Shown: positions 13,566 through 24,029 of the stretch, piece by piece
Layout: each line of letters starts with the position of its first letter
How positions within the stretch are numbered: the stretch's first letter is position 1
Source: Acanthosepion esculentum
Taxonomy: Eukaryota; Mollusca; Cephalopoda; Sepiida; Sepiidae
DNA: 64,000 bases
Direction of reading: 5' to 3'
NCBI GenBank assembly: GCA_964036315.1
Contig: OZ038517.1
Location: forward strand, 47,786,237-47,850,236
Notes under the pieces: generated by a model
The model's input: only the letters and a program-made list of their open reading frames with translations
Databases searched by the model: none
Told to the model about the DNA's origin: nothing
Position numbers and translations under genes: made by a program

Positions 13566-13786
13566 TGGATGGCAACTAGTCTACGAGAAGGACAACTCAG
13601 AATTCAAAACCTGCGGAGGGTCATTTGGGGACCTTGTGGCATGTAGTACACCAGGTCTCTGAATTCAGCCCTTGTTCTGCATAAAGCCTTCACCACTATA
13701 AACAAATCATATGCGATGCTGTCTGGCTGTCGGTTCCTAGGTATCCGAGCTGCTTGACTCATACGTCGAATACGATTCGAGATGTT
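13566..13786. other. Unclassified repeat-like segment
   Basis: Higher GC than its surroundings, with words such as GGACCTTGTGGCATGTAGTA. It follows the SINE fragment without a visible break and may be its body or a LINE tail. No second copy occurs in the window. Confidence 0.3.
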
Positions 13787-13789
13787 TCT

Positions 13790-13828
<39 letters not shown>

Positions 13829-14267
13829 CGGGGTCTGTATAGAAGAGAAGGGGGTTTGAGGTATGTCTCGAAGAGTGAGATTTGAGATGCGTATGGAATA
13901 GAAAGAACGAGATTTGAGACGTGTATAAAAGAGACATATGTTCAAGATGTGTATGAAGGAGAGAGACATATTTGATATGTGTATGAAAGAGATATATATA
14001 TATATTAGAGAGAGATGTGTATGAAAGAGAGAGAGAGAGAGAGGGAGAGATAGAGAGAGAGGGTGGGGTCTGTATAGAAGAGAAGGGGGTTTGAGGTATG
14101 TCTCGAAGAGTGAGATTTGAGATGCGTATGGAATAGAAAGAACGAGATTTGAGACGTGTATAAAAGAGACATATGTTCAAGATGTGTATGAAGGAGAGAG
14201 ACATATTTGATATGTGTATGAAAGAGATATATATATATATATATATATATTAGAGAGAGATGTGTAT

Positions 14268-14302
<35 letters not shown>

Positions 14303-14451
14303 TTGATGTAGGTATGTGAAAAGAGAGAGATGTGCCTAGAAGAGAGAGATTGAAGATGTTTCTAGAAGATAGATTCGAGATGGGTCTAGAAGAGAAAGCG
14401 AGTGAGAGATATATTCAAGATGTGTATGAGAGAGAGAGAAAAATGTGTATG

Positions 14452-14487
<36 letters not shown>

Positions 14488-15170
14488 GAGATGTGTATGG
14501 AAGACAGAAAAAGAGATTTGTATGAAAGAAAGGGAGAGAGCTATATATTAGAGATGTGTATGAAAGAGAGAGAGATGTATGAAAGAGAGAGAGATGTGTA
14601 TGAAAGAGAGAGAGAGAGAGAGAGATTTGATACGTGTATGTGAAAAGAGAGAGATGTATCTAGAAGAGAGAGATTGGAGTTGTTTCTAGAAGATAGATTC
14701 GAGATGTTTCTAGAAGAGAGAGATATAGTGAAAATGTGTATGAGAGAGAGAAAAGTGTATGAAAGATATATATATATATATATGTATATTCGAGATGTGT
14801 ATGAAAGATAGAGAAAGAGAGATTGGAGTGAGAGAGAGAGAGCTATTTATTCAAGATGTGTATAAAAGAGAGATATTTGAATTGTGTATGAAAGAGAGAG
14901 AGAGAGAGATGTGTATGAAAGAGAGAAAGAGAGAGATGTATATGAAACAGATATATATATATATATATATATTCGAGATGTGTATGAAAGAGAGAGAGAT
15001 ATATATTTGATATGTGTATGAAAGATATATATATATATATATTCAAGATGTGTATGAAAGAGTGAGAGAGAGATATTCGAGTTGTGTATGAAAGATATAT
15101 ATATATATATATTCGAGATTTGTATGAAAGAGAGAGAGATTCAAGATCTGTATAGAAGAGGGGCAAATGT
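13787..15170. repeat. GA/TA-rich complex minisatellite
   Basis: (GA)n and (TA)n runs are interspersed with degenerate repeats of GAGATGTGTATGAAAGAGAG. A 235-bp internal duplication is clear: the block from about 13830 recurs from about 14065, including GAAGGGGGTTTGAGGTATGT and GAGACGTGTATAAAAGAGAC. Open frames here are low-complexity by-products. Confidence 0.9.
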
Positions 15171-15304
15171 GCGTAGATGCATGGGCAGCCATGTGTATAA
15201 GTATGTTCCAGGTTTGCAACAGTGTTGGATATCCAATTTTTATTGATATTGGGCACATATGAATAGAAGTACCGAATAAAGCTTAGTTATTTTGCAGAAT
15301 GACA

Positions 15305-15400
15305 TCAAAATCTTCCGGCTTCTTGCTTCCTGTCAACTTTGACCTCCAAAAATTCTAAATGCAGTATCACTTCCGTCTTCTTAATTCTTGTTCTTTTATT
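15305..15400 (+). mobile_element. LINE-B 3' fragment
   Basis: The words CTTCTTGCTTCCTGTCAACT and CTCCAAAAATTCTAAATGCA match the C-terminal coding end of LINE-B (compare 30320-30370). Only about 100 bases remain. Confidence 0.6.
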
Positions 15401-15404
15401 GTTT

Positions 15405-15490
15405 CAAAAAAATGAAAATTACTATGAATTAAATATTTTTCTTCCATCACTCTTGGTTTTATTGGATTGTTAAAAAGTTTTTTTTGGGTC

Positions 15491-15496
<6 letters not shown>
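15405..15496. mobile_element. Mariner-like element end
   Basis: It ends in TTTTTTTTGGGTCACCCTA directly against (TA)n, which resembles a Tc1/mariner terminal repeat at a TA target. The opposite end was not found, so this is a solo end or a truncated MITE. Confidence 0.4.

Positions 15497-15544
<48 letters not shown>
15495..15544. repeat. (TA)n microsatellite
   Basis: About 50 bases of TA between the mariner-like end and a foldback half-element. Confidence 0.95.
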
Positions 15545-15546
<2 letters not shown>

Positions 15547-15725
15547 CAAGTTTAGGATTGGTATATACGGAGTGAAATCCAATAACCAACAATTAATATT
15601 CTTTAAAGAGTGCTCAATACAGAGTAGAGCAGATATAAGTAAAATGGCTACTTTTGTCGTGATTTTATAACATATTTATGTTGTAATATTCAAATAAATA
15701 ATTATATATATATATATATATATAT
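15545..15725 (+). repeat. Foldback half-element (family F2) ending in (TA)n
   Basis: Contains AAATGGCTACTTTTGTCGTG and GTGCTCAATACAGAGTAGAG. The same sequence is present in reverse complement at 21409-21561, also between (TA)n tracts. Part of it also matches 36400-36430, next to the large foldback there. Confidence 0.65.
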
Positions 15726-16339
15726 CGATATTAATTATTAACATGCCCAAAAGATGAATAATACTATTTTACATACTCTCAGACAAACTTCTATCGTGGA
15801 ACTGAAATTTATATGCAAACAACCAAGATACGTCACCCACACCCAGTAGTGCTGCAACATTAAAAGAACGTCCCCTTGGTCTGTTCACAGGTTTCAGATT
15901 GTCGATATTGTTAAAGCCCTGAATACATCACCGGATAATATTTATTGTTTAGCAAATATAACAATCTCTTAAATACATATGCCATAGTTTATGTCATTTG
16001 AAATCAAAAACGTATTTCTACTATCAGTAGTGGCCCCAACATTAAGACCACTTTTATTTCAATACAGCTATACAGCAGATGCAAAAGCGCCACACCCATA
16101 AAAGTTCCACCGCTCTCTCCCTACTGAAAGGTTCTTGCAGTTTTTTTGAAGACAAGTTGTATTGTGTGACATTGTGCGATGTTACTGTAACACTGCAAAT
16201 TATCTTCCTGCTCACAAACAGATCAATCCTCCCCTCCCAGTGTTCAGCAGCATAACTAGAAAGTATGAGATGGGGGTGACACTTCTATGGGTGTGGCACT
16301 TTTGGGTCTGCTGTATAAGCCTGTATAGTTCAACATTCG
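15726..16339. other. No recognisable feature
   Basis: AT-rich sequence. A 61-codon frame at 16162-16347 has no recognisable domain. Confidence 0.5.
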
Positions 16340-16475
16340 TGGCCTGATGATTACGCCTAGCATGAAACAGCCTGTCGCCTCTGAGTGTTGACTTCAATGT
16401 TCACTTTTATATTAATATTTTCATACGCTCTCTCTGATATTTAGCATTTTATCCCATAAATATGGCACACCTTAA

Positions 16476-16512
<37 letters not shown>
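16340..16512 (+). repeat. Foldback family F1 half-copy and (TA)n
   Basis: The arm sequence (AGCATGAAACAGCCTGTCGC) and F1 flank (TTTATCCCATAAATATGGCA) are present without the opposite arm. (TA)n fills about 16478-16512. Confidence 0.7.
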
Positions 16513-16514
<2 letters not shown>

Positions 16515-16643
16515 TGGACATGGAAGTCAGCACTTAGAGTCGACAGTCTGTTTCATGTTAGAGCTTTCGTCAGGAGTTGTCTGACGATTGCTCTAGCATG
16601 AAACAGGCTGTCGCCTTTAAGTGCTGACTTCCATGTCCACTTT
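16511..16643. repeat. Foldback element, 54-bp arms (family F1)
   Basis: Left arm 16511-16564 pairs with right arm 16590-16643. The 25-base loop itself contains a CGTCAG/CTGACG inverted pair. It is the same family as 1021-1151 but independently diverged. The right flank repeats the F1 tail and then enters (TA)n at about 16721-16766. Confidence 0.85.
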
Positions 16644-16718
16644 TATATTTACACACGCTCTATCTCTGATATTGAGCACTTTATCCCATAAATATAGCAC
16701 ACTTTAAGACTATATTTC

Positions 16719-16769
<51 letters not shown>

Positions 16770-16770
<1 letters not shown>

Positions 16771-16880
16771 TTTTACTCATTCCACTCCAAGCAAGGCAAC
16801 AAAGCCACTAATATGCAAGGAGTTAGTGAATGTTAGAGAATAGGAGTAAAAACACTATTAAAGAGAGAGAACAGTAACTA
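16770..16880 (-). mobile_element. LINE-B 3' tail fragment
   Basis: Reverse complement of the LINE-B end: CAAGCAAGGCAACAAAGCCA and ATATGCAAGGAGTTAGTGAA match the tails at 46500-46550 and 47455-47500. Confidence 0.65.
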
Positions 16881-17349
16881 TTAACAACAAAACAAAATGT
16901 CCTTGGCAACTAGAAGACTTTAAAAAACGCTATTATATTCATATTATAGGTGAAATAGGGAAAAGGCCTGGGCGTAGATTAATATTTGGATAATATTCAA
17001 TGGCGGCACTCTCGAGGATTTTCCTTCTGAGTATTTTCTTTTTTTATGAGTGTAGATTTTCCCCTATTTCACCTTTCCTAACAGAATTACTACTCTTCCA
17101 AACAAAGGTACACAACTGTATCAAGAAATCAAAAGAAAATGTTTGAATCCGTAAACACAACAATAAAAACAATATTTCTGCACGTGAAAGTACTTGACGT
17201 AATTTTTAGTTGACAATTTCGTTTTTGCCTCGAAAACGTTCACATTGGACGAAACGCGTCGGCTAATATTACAGTTTTCTTATTGTCTTTTACATTTATA
17301 AATATTGTCTTTTTCTACAGGTTATCTCTGATAAATTTTTCATTGAAAT

Positions 17350-17464
<115 letters not shown>

Positions 17465-17767
17465 AGTCTGATGGTTAGGGTTAGCATTGCAAGCATTGAC
17501 AAAAAAAGATTTTTAATTTAAAAAGAATATTCTTATATAGGAATAAAGTGACACTGCCGACACTTGAGTTTGAACATAGATCGCCAGTAAGCAAACACAG
17601 GCGATCCCATTATTGAATTCAGTAGACTGACGCCCAACTCCACAAGAGCACCTCTCTGCACCTGCTTGCTCTTACGCTGATCACTGACCTGAAGTGGAAC
17701 ATCTACAGCGAATCAATAGCTTCAACTACCGCAAGGACATTTGGTTCTCTGTGACACGCCAGAAGGT

Positions 17768-18330
17768 TTTTCTTAACTGAGTCCATCCTCCAAATCTACA
17801 AGTCAACCATTCGCCCTTGCGTGGAATGCTCCCACTGTTCATCTCGATGTCTCGACAAAATCCAGAGACGGATATGCGACGTGGTTGGTCCTGATCTCTC
17901 ACCCTGTCAGCAGTCGCTATCTCACAGATGTGCTGTGGCTTCTCCCTGTCTTTTCTACAAGTACTTTCATGCCGTTTTCACTGGTTCCCAAATTGCATTA
18001 ATTTAAACGTGCTACTAGGTTGGTATCTCGGTCCCACTCTTTCACTGTCAAAACGTCTAAATGTAGCCATCTCTTCTACTCCAACAGCTTCGTATCTCGC
18101 ACTTCCCGTCAGTGGAACTCCCTTCCTATCACTTTCTTCCCTAATAGCTATTTATCTTCAAATATTCAAATATAATGTCAATCGATATCTTCTGATGCCT
18201 TGACCTTGATACATTTTTCTTCTTTTCCCAAACACTCTTCTTGAATCTTACTCTCACTCTCTGTAACCCCTTGCGTGCTAGTGACACTGCTGCCTTGGTT
18301 GGGGTGATTTGCTTAAAAAAAAGACCACGT
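17768..18330 (+). pseudogene. LINE-B reverse transcriptase C-terminus, degenerate
   Basis: Shifting plus frames encode QIYKSTIRPCVEC, LDKIQRRICDVVGPDLS, QSLSHRCAVASPCLFYKYFH and then a tail. This is the C-terminal region of a Jockey/CR1-type non-LTR reverse transcriptase, where YKSTIRP...LDKIQRRI...SLSHRR...FYKYFHG is conserved. Frameshifts split it into two frames (17821-18006 and 17928-18203). It ends at the family terminus (GGTTGGGGTGATTTG plus an A run). The catalytic domain is absent. Confidence 0.75.
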
Positions 18331-18689
18331 GACCATAGAGGAAATGCATATATGGGGGCGGGTAGCGTGTGTCTAATTGATCGTTATTTCTACTCTATCC
18401 TCTATTACTATATGGTCCGCTATTCTCTACTTTATTCACTATACTATTTCTCTATTCAGATCACTATACAGATTACTGTTCGAACGAGTATTATCGAGCA
18501 AGTACTATTAGTGCGAGTGATCTTCGAAGACGTCTGATACCAGCATTGTTCAATAGCATACTGCGATTACAAAGGCTCTACTACAACGAGTATCACAAAA
18601 GTGGCAACGAGTGTTCGTTGACATCATAAAAAATATAAACTATGAGAAACTAATAAAAATTCAGCAAATATTTTTTTGGAGTCTGTCTA
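18331..18689. other. Unclassified, possible LTR-retrotransposon remnant
   Basis: Contains AAAAGTGGCAACGAGTGTTC (about 18598-18617), a phrase reminiscent of the leader after Gypsy-type 5' LTRs. No LTR pair or target duplication could be delimited. Confidence 0.2.
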
Positions 18690-19027
18690 TATTTCTGAGA
18701 TGAGGTATTATGTACAGTATTTACATTAGTCGGACTATTGTCCTCATCTTTGTCGCCATTTCTGTCACAACGTTTCGGCCGTTGTACGCTCCGGCCTTCT
18801 TCAGGTGGTTGGAATTTCGAACCGAACCCTTTATTTCGATCACTGGGGTAGACTGTTCTAGTTCCACGAGCCATGTTTTGATGGATGTCAGTTATCAGTT
18901 ATCTCCTGCTAATTTTACCCTCTGAAAGTTCTCCACTGCCTTAACCGGGTATTGAACTCACACTCTTTGGGTCTGTCACTGGATCTAACCAACGCCTTTA
19001 TCCACTGTGCCATGTGTCCTTGAATAT
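18690..19027 (-). mobile_element. tRNA-derived SINE (family S-I), near full length
   Basis: Read on the minus strand, a tRNA-like head has an A-box (TGGCACAGTGGATAAAGGCG) and a B-box (GAGTTCAATACCCGGTTAAG). The body follows, with GATAACTGATAACTGACATC and CCACCTGAAGAAGGCCGGAG, then CGGCCGAAACGTTGTG, then a tail rich in AATGTAAATA. This head-body-tail plan is a Pol III SINE. Other copies lie at 25.0-25.6, 43.4-44.2 and 59.85-60.2 kb. The 74-codon frame across the body is not considered a gene. Confidence 0.8.
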
Positions 19028-19505
19028 TTTTTTGTTGTTCTTGCTAACTGATTTATACCTGAAGAAAATGTTATTAGGTCTGATGAACTTTTTGAATGTT
19101 ATTGACTTTTCTCCAAATTACAGAAAATAACCAGGAATATTTATATCTTATCTAAGAATGTAACCCAGTTATTTCAAATTTAGCCCCTTGGTTTTTTTTA
19201 TACAGGTTCTTTCCTTATCTTCTATGAATATTTTTTTGAGGTGGCATATGTTGAAATCTCTTTTTAATACTCAAAATCCCCCATCGGCCCCAAAATAATT
19301 GAATTTAATATTCCTTTTTTTGTGTTTATCAACATAAAAACCTGACATCATTCATCCGGGCAGTAGATTTTGAGAAATGGATACAAATATTCAAAATTGA
19401 TGGGTGTACGAATAATTTTGTCATTGACTGTATATGTATGTATTTATAGGCAGTATATCTTCATTCAGACATGTTTCATTGAATAATATAGACATATTGT
19501 GTCTA

Positions 19506-19806
19506 CTTATTTTTATACAGATCCTTTCTAGTTGTTTAAATAGTTTCTTGATGTTAAAATGAAATTAATTAAGAAGGTGCCGCCTTTTTTTAAAACTACG
19601 TCACCTTCCTTGAAGGATTACCTTGATGAAATTCATCAAAGATGGCGCCTTAGTTTTTTAAACTATGACACCTTCCTTGAAAAATTACTTTGATGAATTT
19701 CATCAAGGAGGGCGCCATATTTTTTTAAACCCTGGTACATTCCTTGATGAATTTCATCTCAACATCAAGAAACTAGGCAACTCTAAAGGATCTGTATAAA
19801 AATAAG
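19506..19806. mobile_element. Inverted-repeat element with internal 67-bp tandem repeats
   Basis: Terminal arms of about 60 bases (19506-19566 and 19748-19806) pair with some mismatches and share TATTTTTATACAGATCCTTT. Between them a unit of about 67 bp (GGCGCC, T run, ACACCTTCCTTGA, CTTTGATGAA) repeats roughly three times. It is non-coding and MITE-like. Upstream sequence 19438-19505 is repeated at 20683-20750. Confidence 0.65.
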
Positions 19807-19807
19807 T

Positions 19808-19810
<3 letters not shown>

Positions 19811-19854
<44 letters not shown>

Positions 19855-19864
19855 TATACATATA

Positions 19865-19912
<48 letters not shown>
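19811..19912. repeat. Interrupted (TA)n microsatellite
   Basis: About 100 bases of TA with CATA and TTTA interruptions. A T run and a G run follow at 19943-19970. Confidence 0.95.
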
Positions 19913-19914
<2 letters not shown>

Positions 19915-20018
19915 GCAATCATAATTCCTACGAACGTGGTCCTTTTTTTTTTTTTTTTGCGGGGGGGGGGATAATGTAACATTTCATTTGAAAGGAAACT
20001 TTTCTTGTTTTTACTTAC

Positions 20019-20165
20019 CTGTTATGTCAGACTGTTCGTTGAAGATAAAGGACGATCCGTGTGTTCAAACTAAGACGAAGAAAGAGACGAGCTGGCCGTC
20101 GAGCCTTTTTTTGTATCGTCTTAGCTGAGGAGGAAGTGACGTAAGTCGGCGCTGATTGGACAGCA
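20019..20165 (-). promoter_or_regulatory. Candidate CpG-rich promoter and first exon with splice donor
   Basis: On the minus strand a CCAAT box (CCAATCAGCG, about 20150-20159) is followed by a CRE/ETS-like cluster (TTACGTCACTTCCTCC, about 20130-20144). About 120 bases further on is a consensus splice donor (ATAACAG, then GTAAGTAA at 20018). CpG density is much higher than in the AT-rich surroundings. This spacing is typical of a TATA-less housekeeping promoter with a short 5' exon. A 108-codon minus frame (20027-20353) overlaps but stops before the donor, so the exon would be untranslated in that frame. The gene would run toward lower coordinates. No downstream exon is recognised, so the call is tentative. 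Confidence 0.4.
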
Positions 20166-20474
20166 GTGGCTTTATTGGCGGAGTCCATTTGTTGCGTGCT
20201 TGGCGTATTTTTTTTGTTTGTTTCAGGATCGCCTGCCGGAATAGTACTGTTTCGGTAGGGTCTCTTGGGCGAGCAAGTATGATGTTGGAAGACCCGAAAC
20301 TTGCCATGACTCCAAGTCATAACATCACTGACGAGGCGATCCTGAGCACTCATGGGAGTGTTTTCATAACAATATATATAAATATGGAAGATGTTTTAGT
20401 TGTTCCAACAAGAGAAAAGTATATTTTAAAAAGAAAGACATTTGTGTCACTACCACACAAAAACGAGAATGTTT

Positions 20475-20634
20475 AACATCGAAAAACATAAGGAAAATTA
20501 ATTCATTTTAATAATATATGAGAAAATTGACCTTTTGCCTAAAGAAGGTCGTTTGACCTTAAACTTGTCTTAGAAAATTATGGAGAATATGTACATAATA
20601 TATAATTTTTTAGAAATCCACATTACAACCAAAA

Positions 20635-20674
<40 letters not shown>
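20475..20674 (+). repeat. Repeat family F3 copy ending in (TA)n
   Basis: AAACATAAGGAAAATTAATT, a hairpin word (CCTAAAGAAGGTCGTTTGAC) and AATCCACATTACAACCAAAA are shared in the same order with 24030-24195. Both copies run toward (TA)n. Confidence 0.7.
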
Positions 20675-20677
<3 letters not shown>

Positions 20678-20682
20678 GTGTG

Positions 20683-20900
20683 TATTTAGGCAGCATTTTT
20701 TCATTCATACATGTTTCATTAAATAATATAGATAAATGTTGTCTATATATTTTATGTAAGTTCTTTTCATATCGCTATTCATTCATACGGAAAGCAGCTT
20801 AATAACATTATCATTAAACGAAGAAAGAAAATCACAATATTGATACATATTTTTTAATCCAATCTAAGCTTTCGGCTTACATAAACCATTATCAAAGATG
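20683..20900. repeat. Foldback-family half-copies
   Basis: 20683-20770 repeats 19438-19525. CGCTATTCATTCATACGGAA (about 20773-20792) is the outer arm of the palindrome at 21591-21872, here without its partner. GCTTTCGGCTTACATAAACC (about 20871-20890) parallels GCTTTCGGCTATACC near 49564, so this is another hairpin-motif family. Confidence 0.6.
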
Positions 20901-21347
20901 ACAATTACACAATATATTAAGCAATACACGAACAAGAAATTGATGATAGTCTGTTTTTGTTTACATGGAAGATTTCCAAGTAACGATAAACTCGTGCATA
21001 TAAGACGCTGGAAGCGAAAATCGCACCACAGCTCGTGACGTCACACATGACCACGCGAGAGTGAATTCGAGAGGTATTAAGTTTGGGAAGCTGTTGGTAT
21101 AAACCAATGGCTTCTGTTACCAATTATAGGCATTTAAGAATATTTGTGGAGATTTCATAGTTTATTTTGTTCAAGTTAGGTTTCAACTGTTATAGCTTCC
21201 ATAATTTTTAGTTTTTGTTTATTGTTTTCATGTTTAATTATAGTTGTGTTTTCGACGAGGATTTTCCGGAATTGTGTATGCGGCCAGGCATGTTGTTTTA
21301 AATGCCTAAATATGTTAGAGTTATCATTCAAATGTAGTGTCAAGTGT

Positions 21348-21351
<4 letters not shown>

Positions 21352-21415
<64 letters not shown>

Positions 21416-21589
21416 CGAAAATTACAACATAAATATGTTATAAAATCACTACAAAAGTAGCCATTTTGTTACAACACTTCTGGTGTATTATTAAGTGATA
21501 GTATTTTTTGGTTATTGGAATTAAGAATAGTATTTTTAGGCTCTTCCATATGCACCAATCCTATATATATATATATATATATATATATA
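21352..21589 (-). repeat. (TA)n, foldback family F2 copy, (TA)n
   Basis: (TA)n at 21352-21407 and 21562-21589 bracket the reverse complement of 15545-15702 (CACTACAAAAGTAGCCATTT and following). Direct and inverted copies are thus about 6 kb apart. Confidence 0.7.
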
Positions 21590-21590
21590 A

Positions 21591-21872
21591 CGCTATTCAT
21601 TCATACGGAAAGCAGATAATGAAGTTAATGATATGGCAAGAATCACTCTCGCAAACAATTTTTAATAATAAAATACATTAACCTCGAATCCGTTAATGAA
21701 TGGTATGATCCTTGTTTATAAAGACCTGATGAAACCGGAATTTATAAACAAGGATCATACCATTCATTAACGGATTCGAGGTTAATGTATTTTATCATTA
21801 AAAATTGTTTGCGAGAGTGATTCTTGCCATATCATTAACTTCATTATCTGCTTTTCGTATGAATGATTCGCG
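21591..21872. repeat. Foldback palindrome, 132-bp arms
   Basis: Arms 21591-21722 and 21741-21872 are equal in length and nearly identical, around an 18-base loop (GACCTGATGAAACCGGAA). A transcript would form a long hairpin. The left side abuts (TA)n and another (TA)n follows at 21910-21943. No ORF is present. Confidence 0.9.
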
Positions 21873-21903
21873 TAATATAAATTGAAACCGCACCACATAC
21901 TTG

Positions 21904-21909
<6 letters not shown>

Positions 21910-21945
<36 letters not shown>

Positions 21946-22093
21946 GCACATTGAATGCTGGTGCTCAGTGTATTATAGCAGAGCTATAATTTGTATTAAT
22001 AATAAATATACATTTTCTTTATTAACTGGTAGCACAACTCTGAATTTCATGCGCAACGCAATCTTCAGATACTGATTGAAAACTGACCACTGC

Positions 22094-22163
<70 letters not shown>
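21910..22163. repeat. (TA)n tracts and (GA)n
   Basis: (TA)n at 21910-21943 and 22097-22130, the second passing directly into (GA)n to 22163. The piece between contains CGCAATCTTCAGATACTGAT, another short hairpin-class word. Confidence 0.9.
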
Positions 22164-22165
<2 letters not shown>

Positions 22166-22314
22166 AATGTATTATATCCAACGATTATTTAATATATTTT
22201 CTGTTTATACGTTATTTTAATTGCGTGAATTTATTTAAGTGCTCTGTTTTTTTTAATAAACAGTATCAATTACATTTACGCGCCTGAATGTTTGAGAAAT
22301 TCCATAGAAAATAT

Positions 22315-22412
22315 GCGTTCACTGACACGAATCAAACCTGTGTCCTATACAGAAACGTCAATGGATCTGACGTGATATACCTCTCAGCTACAGAGATTGC
22401 GTCTGGTTAGCA
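22315..22412 (-). mobile_element. tRNA-like SINE head
   Basis: On the minus strand an A-box-like word (TGTAGCTGAGAGGTATATC) and a B-box-like word (CACAGGTTTGATTCGTGTCA) lie about 50 bases apart, as in a tRNA with an enlarged central arm. No CCA-adjacent acceptor pairing was verified, so a SINE head is more likely than a functional tRNA gene. Confidence 0.45.
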
Positions 22413-22443
22413 TAGTCCTTATTACAGTTTATAAACAATTACT

Positions 22444-22446
<3 letters not shown>

Positions 22447-22481
<35 letters not shown>

Positions 22482-22492
22482 ATATATATATT
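22447..22492. repeat. (TA)n microsatellite
   Basis: TA run with one TCTA interruption, between two unclassified moderate-complexity pieces. Confidence 0.95.
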
Positions 22493-23010
22493 TGCGATTA
22501 ATATAAACACCAACGACCAGATGTTATGGGGTAAATGTATAACAGAGGCTAATTACATTTACGCCTAACAACCACCTGCCTACTTTCACAGAGATGGCTG
22601 GTCGAACTTAATATATATATAAATATGTTTATTGTTCGAGTTGCGGTGAATGGGTAGAGTGTGGTGAAGGGGGAATCACAGAGGTTTGGGTTGCACATAC
22701 AGGAATTGATGGGGACAAAACTTCAGCGAACCTCTAGGCAGCCTCTTTGACCAGATCAAGAATTGAACCAGTTTTATAACATTTGGACACCCACGCAACT
22801 TCACGTGGCTACAGCTTCTTCCGTTATGCTGTCTACGCAACTTTGTGCAGCCACACCGCTTTCAGCGTGCGCCCACACAAGCACGCATTTCCTTCTGCGC
22901 AGAACACATGTTTGTCCTGTTTATTCAAGGTGCAGGACATCTGTGTGTCCTGTTCATTTTAGCCACCGGATGCATTTCTTGTTTATGCTATCATCAGTTC
23001 TGATGTCCGC

Positions 23011-23394
23011 TCACACACTGATGCGGCAGAAGTAGGTATTTAACTCTCTCTCCCCACTAAGACGAGTTTTGACACAAGGTCAGTTTTTAAGGTAGGGACC
23101 TGAGCGCGTACACCCGGTTAAGAAACAAAAAATGCCCTCAGCATCCGCGAGCGTCGGTTGCGCTGGCCTGGGTGCGAGCACCAGTCCCTCTCTCTGATGC
23201 AATGAGAGTGCGCAGCCTTGGGCAGCTGTCCCCCAGGACTGGACACCTCTCAGTATAATTTTCCTCAGTTGCGACTTTGACGGAGTCGCCCTTGAGCGCA
23301 CTCTGCCCAAAGACAGAGACGCAACTGAGAGATGATAAATAATGTGTTACAAACTACTCGAAAGAGCATCTGACACACTGATGCAGCAGAAGTA
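23011..23394. other. GC-rich insert bracketed by 22-bp direct repeats
   Basis: ACACACTGATGCGGCAGAAG begins the left repeat (23011-23032) and recurs with one change at 23373-23394. The 340 bases between are unusually GC-rich at 23085-23300 and contain several short inverted words. The flanking repeats look like the target duplication of a retroposed sequence. Its source is not recognised. Confidence 0.45.
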
Positions 23395-23396
23395 TG

Positions 23397-23765
23397 GTCA
23401 AATGTCTTTCCTCAACCGATATCCAACACTCTTTGATACCTCAACCACATGAATTTAAGCGCAGTACTAGATTGGCAAGTAAGTCTCATCGTTTTACTGT
23501 TCAAATAGCTAGAAACAACCGTCAGTTCTATTTTAATAGTTTCTTTTATCACCCTTATTGTCTTTGGGATTCTCTTCCAGTTTCGGGCTTCCTTGTCACT
23601 GAGAATCTTGAAAAATTTAAATGCAGCATCAATTACCATCTTCTGTCTTTCTGTAGCCTGTCCTTTCATTGTCCTTTCTCCTCACTTCTCATTCTCTTCT
23701 AATCCCATTAATCCCCTGTATCTTAGTGGCTTTATTACCTTGCTCGGGGTGAAATGATTATAAAA
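23397..23765 (+). pseudogene. LINE-B reverse transcriptase C-terminus
   Basis: A plus frame (23394-23702) reads SLIPQPHEFKRSTRLASKSH, FTVQIARNNRQFYFNSFFY and WDSLPVSGFLVTENLEKFK, the last part of the LINE-B protein. The family 3' end (CTTGCTCGGGGTGAAATGAT plus A run) follows at about 23740. It is 5'-truncated and lacks all catalytic motifs. Confidence 0.75.
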
Positions 23766-23849
23766 TAAAAAGAAACGGATTCTCATGGAGTGTAGATAAA
23801 TTTAAAATGATCAGAATTCATACTGTATTTGCATGTATGTATTTTTACT

Positions 23850-23857
23850 ATATATAT

Positions 23858-23901
<44 letters not shown>
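23850..23901. repeat. (TA)n microsatellite
   Basis: About 50 bases with one slip at 23868; it separates LINE-B from family F3. Confidence 0.95.
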
Positions 23902-23902
<1 letters not shown>

Positions 23903-24029
23903 GCGATTTAAGAAACAGTAGATATTTCTCTGACCAATCCTAATCGTTTTATTACCCCTTCAACAGAAGAATTTTTTCTGCACAAGTCCAAGAAAAATTT
24001 CATTAATACTACTCACAAAAGACAATGGT

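Noticed and set aside
18650..18874. Small protein with PPEEGRSVQRPKRC, also open at 43335-43595 and 25400-25636
   Set aside because: It is the translation of the SINE S-I body. The frame is open because the copies are young, and the start differs between copies.
22315..22412. Functional tRNA gene
   Set aside because: A- and B-box-like words are present, but no full cloverleaf or acceptor stem could be supported; a SINE head fits better. The same applies to 28680-28800 and 61895-62000.
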